This document shows, in pieces, positions 62,401-64,000 of a DNA stretch of 64,000 nt (its first letter is position 1; every line of letters starts with the position of its first letter). Under the pieces are notes generated by a model, which made no database searches, was not told where the DNA came from, and saw only the letters and a program-made list of their open reading frames with translations. Position numbers and translations under genes: made by a program. Source of the stretch: Sympetrum striolatum (Eukaryota > Arthropoda > Insecta > Odonata > Libellulidae); contig OX388341.1 of assembly GCA_947579665.1 (NCBI GenBank), positions 5,146,001-5,210,000 of the forward strand. The letters are read 5' to 3'.

Positions 62401-63324
62401 AAATATTTTCCAATTTCCTTTCAATCTTTCATAATATATTTTAAAATATAACAACCATCTCGCTCTCTCTCAGGAAGTTGTGCCCTCATCCCAAATCTTC
62501 TAATTCGCAAAAATAATTGACAGTGCATTTCATTACATTCAGTGTGAAATTGTTCAAAACAAAAAAAACAACAAAAAAGTGTTAAAAAAAAAATTATTTA
62601 GGCAATGTAATGTGGGTTGCCTACCCCAATCAATAGGCACTTACGTAAGAGGTGCCTCAAAAATTAAAATTTTCGTTAAAAAAAGTTAAAGCATAAGAGA
62701 ACTATATCCAAACAGTGATAAAACCATATTTCAAGTTCAATCGCTTTGATTTTTTATCACCAGAAATCGAGGATACTAAATAATTTACATCCATGTAGAA
62801 CCACAGGGCATTCAGAAGATTTAATACATTTCATTGATTAATGTGTGTCAAGAGGAATCGTACAAGCCATGTTACATAACTATTTCATTATCAGACAAGG
62901 GCAAACAGCCAAATATATTTGTCTAAATTTTTAATCAGTACCAGTTTTAATCAATTTAATAGAGGCATGCACCCATTTACCTTAACTGAAGCTCATAAGC
63001 TCCACATGTGGTCACAGCAATGCAAGTATCAACTTCTCTGTTCTCCGATGAAAGCACATTTATCTTTTCCACAGTGCGGATGAATGACGGAGATGGATCA
63101 CTGGTGAATGAGCCACTTTTTTTCATTCCTTCGTTTACTGAGGACTGAGTCAAATTCAGATTCAACAGAATGTTCTGATGTTTTCTTTCCAAAGTGCCAA
63201 TGGAATCACCTCCACCTCTCAAAGCCTCTTTCTTAGCTTTCACTCCCGTCTTCTTGAATATTGCCAGCAACTGCTCATTGTCCGCAAATGTGAAACTCTG
63301 AAGCACTGACTCGGGATTATACTC
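10960..63324 (-). CDS. RCC1-repeat protein gene with solenoid N-terminus and possible zinc C-terminus (17 exons seen, 5' incomplete)
   Basis: Seventeen exons on the minus strand join into one reading frame of about 1,500 codons. In order they give a helical, solenoid-like region, about seven RCC1 propeller repeats, a linker rich in Pro and Ser, an acidic stretch with long helices, and a Cys/His C-terminus. RCC1 propellers are known protein-interaction or nucleotide-exchange modules. Helical solenoids plus C-terminal zinc domains are typical of vesicle-tethering subunits, so a trafficking role is possible, but this is inference from architecture alone. I do not recognise a named orthologue. 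Introns run from 148 to 6640 bases and carry most of the repeats in the window. Every join checked keeps phase except exon 4 to exon 5. The first visible exon opens on an acceptor, so the start codon and promoter lie beyond base 64000. Confidence 0.9.
11656..11789 (-). CDS. Exon 16 of RCC1-repeat gene
   Basis: Acceptor ACATTCAG; the first base completes Cys with exon 15. Reads DWNAEDGDESKRKENSSPP, then SQLSTRFCLQLCSTLLSHIR, and ends at a GTATGT donor in phase 1. The split codons at both ends agree with the neighbouring exons. Confidence 0.85.
11919..12249. repeat. 33-bp direct repeats flanking the tRNA-like block
   Basis: AAAGTTGAACAAGGAGTGAA and the following AATTGTGACATGA occur at 11920-11952 and again at 12219-12249, about 300 bases apart. 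The first copy overlaps the 3' end of the tRNA-like gene, so the unit looks like a tandem tRNA-tail dimer whose second head is lost. Confidence 0.7.
11945..12016 (-). tRNA. tRNA-like gene or pseudogene, cloverleaf intact, anticodon position TGA
   Basis: Seventy-two bases fold into a full cloverleaf: acceptor GGCATGG/TCATGTC with two G-U pairs, D stem GTTT/GAAC, anticodon stem CCTGC/GTGGG, T stem CTGGG/CCCAG and discriminator A. A box (TAGTTTAGTGG) and B box (GGTTCGAGTCC) are intact, and TTTTT follows within ten bases. The anticodon position reads TGA, but the arm is too short for a tRNA-Ser and base 33 is C instead of T. The sequence is closest to a tRNA-Asp scaffold. It is more likely a SINE head or pseudogene than a working tRNA. 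Confidence 0.6.
12345..12560. repeat. Dispersed repeat related to 33535-33645
   Basis: Shares CACTTGCCCTTGCA.ACAA at one side and TGCACCCAGGAAAA (or its complement) at the other with the segment at 33535-33645. No coding sense was recognised. A tRNA-like A/B-box pair near 12593-12650 (GGTAGCCTAGATGC, GATCCCGGCC) may mark a second SINE fragment. Confidence 0.45.
13190..13398 (+). repeat. 97-bp perfect direct duplication
   Basis: 13190-13286 and 13302-13398 are identical as far as I can read, starting GAGAAAAGGTGACTGCC and ending GTTTTCCTGC. A 15-base spacer between them contains CTCGAG on both sides of AAAATTG. Identity implies a recent event or an assembly artefact. Confidence 0.85.
13879..14217. 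mobile_element. 339-bp MITE with TA duplication
   Basis: Ends are CTGTATTTGACGGCATATAA and its complement CCGTATTTGACGGCATATAA, each next to TA. TA targets and such ends fit a nonautonomous Tc1/mariner/pogo-type element. No coding sequence inside. Confidence 0.8.
14226..16320 (+). mobile_element. Decayed full-span LINE (CR1/Jockey-like)
   Basis: Broken frames give, in order, an endonuclease part (NILFMNIQSLRN near 14290; QLGDFNINLLGT near 14692) and a reverse transcriptase part (QGSVLGPLL near 15158; the ADDT catalytic motif near 15241; ALLNVLSRTPEIQFF near 15675). Many stops and shifts make it inactive. The 3' end GCTAAATAAATTTGAATTGA near 16300 is a common LINE tail. It begins directly after the MITE at 13879. 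Confidence 0.8.
16405..16500 (-). repeat. tRNA-derived SINE fragment
   Basis: The minus strand carries TAGCCAAGTTAGTAGCAC, resembling an A box, and GAGTTTGACTCC, resembling a B box, about 30 bases apart, as in tRNA-derived SINE heads. The same arrangement occurs at 52275-52372. Confidence 0.5.
17010..17812 (-). CDS. Exon 15 of RCC1-repeat gene (helical and acidic)
   Basis: Acceptor CCTCTGCAG, then CVELENYQAAAKIVALESNF, a TPR/solenoid-like helix pair. A basic patch and an acidic run (EEEEEDEELNKV) follow, then a long polar region, and a final helical block with HYASLLEEEGHLMIRRLLEQ. It ends LMLF plus two bases at GTGAGT. At 803 bases it is the longest exon; the polar middle is probably disordered. 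Confidence 0.88.
17813..18954. other. Intron 14, nothing recognised
   Basis: AT-rich sequence between exons 14 and 15. No repeat, RNA gene or coding island was recognised. Confidence 0.5.
18955..19248 (-). CDS. Exon 14 of RCC1-repeat gene (linker)
   Basis: The acceptor TATAATAG and donor GTAAGT frame 98 codons in phase 0. The start LGKDLEESSRSSLHG continues NALAQ of exon 13 as an RCC1-like LG step, then the exon passes to a linker (PYLVPWLPPAVPSS) and a helix ending FHKYYNSQKLLLN. Confidence 0.87.
19866..19912 (-). ncRNA. Hammerhead-ribozyme-like motif
   Basis: The minus strand reads CTGATGA, a hairpin GTAGC-GAC-GCTAC, then GAAACCTGGGTC. These match the hammerhead core boxes, a stem II, and a tiny stem III (ACC/GGT) ending in C at the expected cleavage site. 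Flanks GTATAC and GTGTTA can form a 4-bp stem I. One extra T after CTGATGA and the very short stems depart from the canonical form. Penelope-like retroelements are known to carry such motifs; none of their coding region was seen here. Confidence 0.45.
20620..20760. other. GC-rich island in intron 13, unexplained
   Basis: A block with GGCGACGGCGG, GACGCCGAG and CGGCGGTGCAGCG stands out from AT-rich flanks. No long open frame or repeat partner was found. The rest of intron 13 (19249-21691) holds only the hammerhead-like motif and nothing else recognised. Confidence 0.35.
21692..21991 (-). CDS. Exon 13 of RCC1-repeat gene with a Pro/Ser insert
   Basis: Acceptor CTAAAAG, then VSCGCHHSALLTEDG, VYTWGRSLDGQVGNG, a run of Pro and Ser, then HIACGCEFTLALDKSSG and LWAWGSNALAQ at GTCAGT, phase 0. 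It contributes the last clear RCC1 repeats. The Pro/Ser run sits in a loop position like the insert in exon 12. Confidence 0.9.
22797..24142 (-). mobile_element. Pogo/Tigger-like transposon with nested insertion
   Basis: Ends CAGTAGAGGATCGTTTATCC and, reversed, CAGTAGAAGATCATTTATCC are each flanked by TA. On the minus strand about 22975-23249 encodes a CENP-B/Tigger-type helix-turn-helix (VKRKRQVLTLHQKVDIINKL, then NISRKAIRDIKSQKDQSLRF). The catalytic DDE part is missing, so the element is internally deleted. A 686-bp hairpin element sits inside and splits it. Confidence 0.8.
23251..23936 (+). mobile_element. Hairpin-ended repeat, copy 1
   Basis: Starts ACTTTCTCCATATACGAAGT and ends TATATGGAGAAAGT plus about 20 bases. 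The first 31 bases also fold on themselves (ACTTTCTC..GAGAAAGT). A TG microsatellite lies at 23381-23400. It matches 48459-49140 along its length. It has no coding content and no clear target duplication. Confidence 0.75.
24318..24410 (+). repeat. Right-end fragment of the TA-flanked family also at 49629
   Basis: CCCAAATCTA, TCGATTCTAA and AAAAGACCCGAAAGAGTGCG, then GAGTAAATGTGG next to TA, follow the right end of the 49629-50816 element. Only the last 90 bases remain. Confidence 0.6.
24575..24892 (-). CDS. Exon 12 of RCC1-repeat gene with a low-complexity insert
   Basis: Acceptor TTTCTTAG, then LAVGVSNCLYSWGSSPQVLK. An insert rich in Gln, Lys, Ala and Glu follows (QAQAQKKARLILHQQLQQQR onward, then a charged Gly/Glu run). 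The RCC1 fold resumes with LLPSVVNTSLVLGTITQ at a GTGAGC donor, phase 0. The insert likely forms a long loop projecting from the propeller. Confidence 0.88.
24893..26037. other. Intron 11, nothing recognised
   Basis: AT-rich intron between exons 11 and 12 with no repeat or coding island that I could identify. A short run of CAATCAAG/GAGCATCA words near 25735-25860 is weakly repetitive. Confidence 0.45.
26038..26226 (-). CDS. Exon 11 of RCC1-repeat gene
   Basis: Reads EKITRICGGHCHSLALTEDG, then LVAWGSSVFGQLGHG, and ends YFHN at GTGAGT, phase 0. The acceptor lies in TTTGGAG; a second in-frame AG three bases on would remove only the first Glu. It is separated from exon 10 by an intron of just 148 bases. 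Confidence 0.88.
26375..26471 (-). CDS. Exon 10 of RCC1-repeat gene
   Basis: Acceptor AATTTCAG; the first base completes Arg. Reads VYTWGWGVYGQLGHGDVED and ends VVKVLQGK at a GTAGGC donor, phase 0. WGxGxYGQLGHG is the classic RCC1 core. Confidence 0.9.
26954..27454. mobile_element. 501-bp MITE with TA duplication
   Basis: Ends CCGTATTTCCCGGCCTATAA and its complement, each followed by TA. The ends resemble those of the 13879 MITE (CCGTATTT..GGC.TATAAG) but the interior is unrelated, so these look like two families sharing a transposase type. Confidence 0.8.
27815..27890. repeat. Inverted repeat fragment around CCCATTTAAAATACA
   Basis: TTCCCATTTAAAATACACGG is followed by its near-complement TGTATTTTAAATGGGAGAA. 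The word TGTATTTTAAATGGG recurs at 63669 and in the 61.4-62.3 kb satellite, so this may be a monomer remnant. Confidence 0.4.
28194..28351 (-). CDS. Exon 9 of RCC1-repeat gene
   Basis: Acceptor TTGAAAAG, then VYAWGSAQFGQIGIG, a linker strand, and ISAGQYHSMALTQDG. The donor GTTAGT leaves two bases of an Arg codon. This is one full RCC1 blade boundary. Confidence 0.9.
28791..28985 (+). repeat. tRNA-derived SINE
   Basis: The head (28791-28863) carries A box TGGCGGAGTGG and B box GGTTCAAATCC and ends CTAACCA, but its arms are mismatched, so it is not a working tRNA. The body follows and ends with an A/T-rich tail (AATAAATAAAAAAATA). It lies in intron 8. Confidence 0.7.
29491..29615 (-). CDS. Exon 8 of RCC1-repeat gene
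   Basis: Acceptor TTTTTCAG; GT completes the split Gly and gives HGPTMSRYGFPQDV, so the join to exon 7 reads CLGHGPT as an RCC1 repeat should. It ends VSCGRQHTLALTSNG at a GTATGT donor, phase 0. Confidence 0.9.
30737..30777. other. Perfect 18-bp hairpin
   Basis: GTTTCAGTAGGCTTCTTC, loop GACTT, then the exact complement. The preceding 110 bases are GC-richer than the intron around them, as if both belong to one inserted element. The rest of intron 7 (29616-32677) shows nothing else I can name. Confidence 0.7.
32678..32948 (-). CDS. Exon 7 of RCC1-repeat gene (start of RCC1 propeller)
   Basis: Acceptor TTTTTCAG is followed by DGSPSCGHPIGDMLEMFVRI. The end carries the first RCC1 signature, AAGYAHSALVWNKGVLTWGN then AAHGCLG, closing on one base of the next Gly codon before GTGAAT. 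The exon therefore joins the helical region directly to the propeller. Confidence 0.88.
33535..33645. repeat. Dispersed repeat related to 12345-12560
   Basis: Contains CACTTGCCCTTGCATACAA and TTTCCTGGGTGCATG, words shared with the intron 15 copy in the same relation. Confidence 0.45.
35290..35815 (+). mobile_element. TA-family element, diverged copy
   Basis: Shares ordered words with 49629-50816: ATTCGAGCGT, GTGCACCTTAAGA, GCTGGTAGTCATC, AAAACTATCGGC, TATGGAACCAGGGT and TTTTTGAGTA at its right end. It lacks the 640-base insert present in the 49.6 kb copy. The ends are too decayed to call a target duplication. Confidence 0.7.
36248..36361 (-). CDS. Exon 6 of RCC1-repeat gene
   Basis: Acceptor TCTTTCAG, donor GTGAGTA, exactly 38 codons in phase 0. 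Reads RLAALYDPSSPVFHSCLLKM and ends SPVAGE. A short helical exon closing the solenoid part. Confidence 0.85.
36690..37085 (+). mobile_element. LINE 3' end remnant
   Basis: A frame near 36800 reads FINRDIREWNALPD, the typical end of CR1/Jockey reverse transcriptase ORFs, then NVLKNKLNN. A 3' UTR follows and ends GGATTAAAATAAATTTTTTT. The 5' part is lost. Confidence 0.65.
38200..39400 (-). repeat. ~165-bp satellite-like array, degenerate
   Basis: Diverged units recur: GATCGAACCA at 38548, GGTCGAGCCA at 38712, GCATCAAACCC at 38969 and GCATCAAACTC at 38209; and GAGTTTAAAGTTTCTATGTT at 38615 against GAGTTTGAGGTTTCTATATT at 39106 (three periods of about 164). Read in reverse they match the 61.4-62.3 kb array (CATTTTAAAT, GGTTCGATGC). 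Confidence 0.6.
39500..40412 (+). mobile_element. 5'-truncated CR1/Jockey-like LINE, one frameshift
   Basis: The open frame gives SGVPQGSVIGPLLFLVYIND, RIFADDTVIYREI (catalytic ADD kept), ITNWCDDWQLELNVEKC and RPHLEYACSVWDP, the palm and thumb of a non-LTR reverse transcriptase. It runs intact to 40186, then shifts to a frame starting near 40170 (LLNKFREITFSDD). The 3' motif CACCCCCTGCCACACACCGA follows. It is the best preserved mobile frame in the window, but the 5' half is missing. Confidence 0.85.
41046..41250 (-). CDS. Exon 5 of RCC1-repeat gene
   Basis: The open frame reads GMKKLLLMISSVKFFHDDEW, then LAGLWECLSEPTLLQPLLEK, and ends TIPSLE before a GTTTGA donor in phase 0. The only nearby acceptor (CTCTGTAG) leaves one base before the first Gly codon, which does not match the one base left over from exon 4. 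The downstream join to exon 6 is clean. Confidence 0.8.
41651..41700 (+). repeat. Possible Tc1/mariner end
   Basis: ACAGTGGAGGAAAGAAATAT then GGCAACACTT resembles a Tc1-type terminus next to TA. No partner end or transposase was found. Confidence 0.3.
42528..42662 (+). other. Exon-like segment on the plus strand
   Basis: A good acceptor (TTACATTTTGTAACAG) and a donor (CAAG/GTAAAT) frame about 135 bases with higher GC. The frame is open and reads ELVDLCHCICVHFTWRNSRR. It could be part of a noncoding or antisense transcript within intron 4. No family was recognised. Confidence 0.3.
43592..43825 (+). other. Coding-like island, 77 codons
   Basis: The frame between stops reads NDEKFEELLSVIRSCHLERI, later AALNWTIPKSEPTSCRFYNF and HHYGESRQMNCGLL before TAA. 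Its GC content and amino-acid make-up look coding, unlike the sequence on either side. There is no ATG at the start. It could be a transposase scrap, a retro-copy or an exon. I do not recognise the family. Confidence 0.4.
44595..44765 (-). other. Coding-like island, 56 codons
   Basis: Minus-strand frame: VISALGDSISLPLLVGTEEA, LIRLVEMWGIPAEVCRQTL and SASESEECSDFS, then TAA. The block 44330-44770 is markedly GC-richer than its flanks. It lies in the intron where exon phase fails, but its frame does not restore phase. A retroposed gene end is plausible. Confidence 0.4.
46641..46808 (-). other. Coding-like island, 55 residues
   Basis: Minus-strand frame MLPLLEEQKGILTEWKLNLL, SEFQRMLAGIVDRETLMWSI, then SVTDSGGVPNIELVV and TGA. 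It is amphipathic and plausible as protein. It lies 200 bases below exon 4 on the same strand. The splice sites do not fit the exon 4 phase (T plus AG would make a stop). Confidence 0.4.
47005..47243 (-). CDS. Exon 4 of RCC1-repeat gene
   Basis: Acceptor CTTACAG; the first base completes a Leu codon with exon 3. Reads RFLHNNQHYDEVLAVSVVSQ, then a CSRRGLYREALSSLSRFLKS helix pair, and ends ATLLD plus one base at a strong GTAAGTA donor (phase 1). The next recognised exon needs phase 2, so something is missing or unusual between them. Confidence 0.85.
48459..49140 (+). mobile_element. Hairpin-ended repeat, copy 2
   Basis: Starts ACTTTCTCCATATACGAAGT and ends ATATGGAGAAAGTCATGTGC plus GGCCACATCAG, matching 23251-23936 almost base for base, with a TG run at 48585-48600. 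Its flanks are unrelated to those of copy 1. Confidence 0.75.
49515..51030 (+). mobile_element. Composite repeat with nested TA-family element
   Basis: An inner element (49629-50816) has ends CCCTATTTACTC and, reversed, CGGTATTTACTGG, each next to TA. Outer arms (49515-49626: GAGGACGCAGTTTCGT; 50819-51030: CTTGGATTCAAGAGGACGGA, GTTATAACGAGTAC) recur around the copy at 59.99-61.24 kb. So the inner element lies inside an older repeat whose right end resembles a pogo terminus. The inner copy also carries a private insert of about 640 bases (49976-50610). Confidence 0.65.
51030..51510 (+). mobile_element. LINE endonuclease fragment
   Basis: Reads EVLIAGDLNLPGIKWDGAAV (GDLN is the catalytic-type motif of LINE endonucleases), then, after a shift, NVIDVFLLRPFSLLLDLEII and EGISDNKEVVLELL. 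These fit the C-terminal half of an EEP endonuclease from a CR1-like LINE. It lies immediately after the composite repeat. No reverse transcriptase follows. Confidence 0.7.
51938..52188 (-). CDS. Exon 3 of RCC1-repeat gene
   Basis: Acceptor ATTTTAG is followed by CRHLKSVLKFAAGG in phase 0. The donor is GTAAGT in phase 2, giving 251 bases. The product is helical (VELLSFIETVFG) followed by a Ser-rich stretch. It continues the solenoid begun in exon 2. Confidence 0.87.
52275..52372 (-). repeat. tRNA-derived SINE fragment
   Basis: On the minus strand, GATAGCCATGTGGGCAA (A-box-like) and CGTTTGAATCC (B-box-like) are spaced as in a tRNA head. Same arrangement as 16405-16500. Confidence 0.5.
52376..52613. 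mobile_element. 238-bp piggyBac-like MITE
   Basis: TTAA lies on both sides (52372-52375, 52614-52617). Ends are CCCTTTCACTACGGTG and, reversed, CCCTTTGTTACGGTGAG. TTAA targets and CCCTTT ends are the piggyBac signature. No coding content. Inserted 3' of the SINE fragment in intron 2. Confidence 0.8.
53400..54530 (+). mobile_element. Decayed RTE-like LINE with mutated catalytic motif
   Basis: Broken frames give EKAFDTVQWTKL, KKYGLDWKDRRLVQNLYLNQ, GVRQGCPTSPSYFNIH, then KSVRYANDKA where YADD is expected, then KINVSETKVLRFAKG, SVLLYGCETRTLRKEE and KKWVGQILRGEG. The layout is that of RTE/BovB-type and related arthropod reverse transcriptases. YAND for YADD removes a metal-binding Asp, and several stops and shifts follow, so it is inactive. 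Confidence 0.8.
55340..57300 (+). mobile_element. CR1/Jockey-like LINE, longest copy, with stops
   Basis: Frames in order: linker (RNAHSNFKKKFLRECLEENP), thumb and fingers (LANITPVYKSGLKEDPGYYR, PISLTSLSGKV), palm (QHGFRKSRSCETQLA; AIFLDFKKAFDRVSH), and the catalytic FADDS step (DVRIFADDSVIYREM near 56475). At least four in-frame stops break it. The 3' motif CACCCCCTGCCACACAACGA near 57254 matches the 39.5 kb copy. Same family, older or more damaged. The endonuclease is missing. Confidence 0.85.
58045..58085 (+). mobile_element. Solo LINE 3' motif
   Basis: ACACCCCCTGCCACTGGCGG then CTCGCAGGG equals the 3' terminal motif of the other LINE copies, with no recognisable coding part upstream. Confidence 0.6.
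58829..59006 (-). CDS. Exon 2 of RCC1-repeat gene (helical solenoid)
   Basis: Starts after TTGGTAG, completing an Arg codon split with exon 1, and ends AGG before a GTGAGT donor in phase 0. The 59 codons read LELALKKGELEEAERVAQVF and onward, a helix-turn-helix pattern like the repeats of clathrin/VPS-type solenoids. The split codon confirms the join to exon 1. Confidence 0.88.
59988..61240 (+). mobile_element. Second composite TA-family repeat, partly duplicated
   Basis: The left arm (GAGGACGCAGTTTCGT) and inner element match the 49.5 kb locus in order. The right half is then repeated: CTTGGATTCAAGAGGAC occurs at 60780 and 61118, and the step AAAGACCCAAAAGAGTGCG is seen in both halves. The last arm ends with GTTATAACGAGTAC near 61172. 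The inner left end is decayed, so the copy is older or rearranged. Confidence 0.65.
61390..62260 (+). repeat. ~167-bp tandem satellite, six units, B-box-like motif in each
   Basis: GGTTCGATGC-type motifs stand at 61401, 61572, 61741, 61907, 62075 and 62237, spaced 162-171 bases. Alternate units are more alike: CATTATTTTTTT and ATAGGAAGTT recur at exactly 334 bases (61631/61965, 61661/61995), so a dimer is the higher-order unit. The motif resembles a tRNA B box; no matching A box was found. Related to the reversed array at 38.2-39.4 kb. Confidence 0.75.
62981..63324 (-). CDS. Exon 1 (first visible) of RCC1-repeat gene
   Basis: The exon opens after an acceptor (tttatccag) with Glu-Tyr-Asn-Pro-Glu-Ser and closes at a GTAAAT donor in phase 2. 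It encodes about 114 residues: a short N-terminal part with ADNEQLLAIFKKTG, a Ser/Thr-rich middle, and a final strand ending TTCGAYELQL. The last part resembles the edge of a beta-propeller passing into a helical solenoid, but this is only an impression. Upstream exons are outside the window. Confidence 0.85.
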
Positions 63325-63654
63325 CTGGATAAAGAACATAAAAATAAATTTTAAATAACAGCAATTTCCGTTTATAAATACAATCAAAAAGGAAATTTTA
63401 CTCCCTAAAAGTTTGATTAATTCATTTGAAGCGTTTATTCTTTAAATTTCATATATTTAAATTGCGCATAATAAACAATTAATTTCAGTTATTGATTTTC
63501 ATTTTTATTTTGAGACAGGAGAGTGAGATTGTCTGCAAACTATTTCTGTAAAGAACAAATAAATTAATTTGATAAATTGATTAATTAACGATTTCCCTAT
63601 TATCTGCAAGGGTATTGTTATGAACCTCTACAAGGGAATCATCTCTACAGAATA

Positions 63655-63718
63655 GATACAGGGGCCAATGTATTTTAAATGGGAAGAATCATTCATGATG
63701 GTGAATGGAGAATACCTT
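63655..63718. repeat. Satellite-monomer-like fragment
   Basis: GGCCAATGTATTTTAAATGG matches the reversed satellite unit (CCAATGTATTTTAAATGGAC). TGGTGAATGGAGAATA is shared in reverse with 27818-27835. Confidence 0.4.
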
Positions 63719-63780
63719 AGTTTATTTTTGTAAATATGGTTTCGCAAATTTGTAACACCCATGCATTTTAAAATATCATG

Positions 63781-64000
63781 CAGTGGTACCTCGAGATACG
63801 AGTGCCCTAACATAGGAGATGTTTGAGATACGAGCTGTCAAACGAGCGAAGTTTTGGAACGGACGGCTGCACACGCCCCACCAGTTTACTGCGCCTTGTG
63901 CAAAGTGTGCGAGCAAGGTGTGCGAGTAGCTGACTTGGCAAGGCAGTATGGGCGTAGTGCTTCAACGATATGTACTGTGCTTTAACAGAAGGAGTCAATA
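63781..64000 (+). mobile_element. Pogo/Tigger-like transposon, left part, runs off the window
   Basis: The terminus CAGTGGTACCTCGAGATACG is typical of Tigger-like elements. From about 63918 the plus strand reads VRVADLARQYGRSASTICTV, the DNA-binding helix-turn-helix of a CENP-B/Tigger transposase, followed by a stop and QKESI. The rest lies beyond base 64000. The stop suggests an inactive copy. Confidence 0.75.

Overview
The window reads as AT-rich animal nuclear DNA, most likely from an arthropod with a repeat-rich genome. The grounds are GT-AG introns of up to about 6.6 kb, no bacterial-style gene packing, and many decayed non-LTR retrotransposons, pogo/Tigger-like and piggyBac-like elements and tRNA-derived short repeats. 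Lineage is inferred from this texture only; no marker fixes the species.

One host gene dominates. It lies on the minus strand and fills the window from 63324 down to 10960. I could place 17 coding exons with matching splice sites. Its 5' end lies beyond base 64000. The visible product is about 1,500 residues. It starts with an alpha-helical solenoid-like region (exons 1-7), continues with about seven RCC1-type propeller repeats (exons 7-13, with WG.N/FGQLGHG and CG..H..ALT.DG motifs), then a linker, an acidic and helical region (exon 15), and a cysteine/histidine C-terminus (CGHHF ... CPNC) that may bind zinc. All exon joins keep phase except exon 4 to exon 5, where an unseen exon or an unusual splice must be assumed.

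Layout by region: 1-10959 is the 3' flank, with a LINE tail, an 85-bp tandem repeat, and a 4.6-kb element bounded by inverted arrays of an AACGTTG motif. 10960-17812 holds the last three exons and an intron with a folded tRNA-like gene, a tandem duplication, a MITE and a decayed LINE. 17813-32948 holds the linker and RCC1 exons, with a Tigger element carrying a nested hairpin element, a hammerhead-like motif, a second MITE and a SINE. 32949-63324 holds the solenoid exons separated by long introns. These introns carry four LINE pieces, a piggyBac-like MITE, nested composite repeats and two opposed arrays of a ~167-bp satellite. The right edge enters a pogo/Tigger-like transposon.

No CRISPR array, rRNA, bacterial operon or intact mobile-element gene was seen. 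The points most worth following are the gene's unusual domain order, the satellite with a repeated B-box-like motif, the hammerhead-like motif, the inverted AACGTTG arrays and three small coding-like islands in the exon 4-5 intron.
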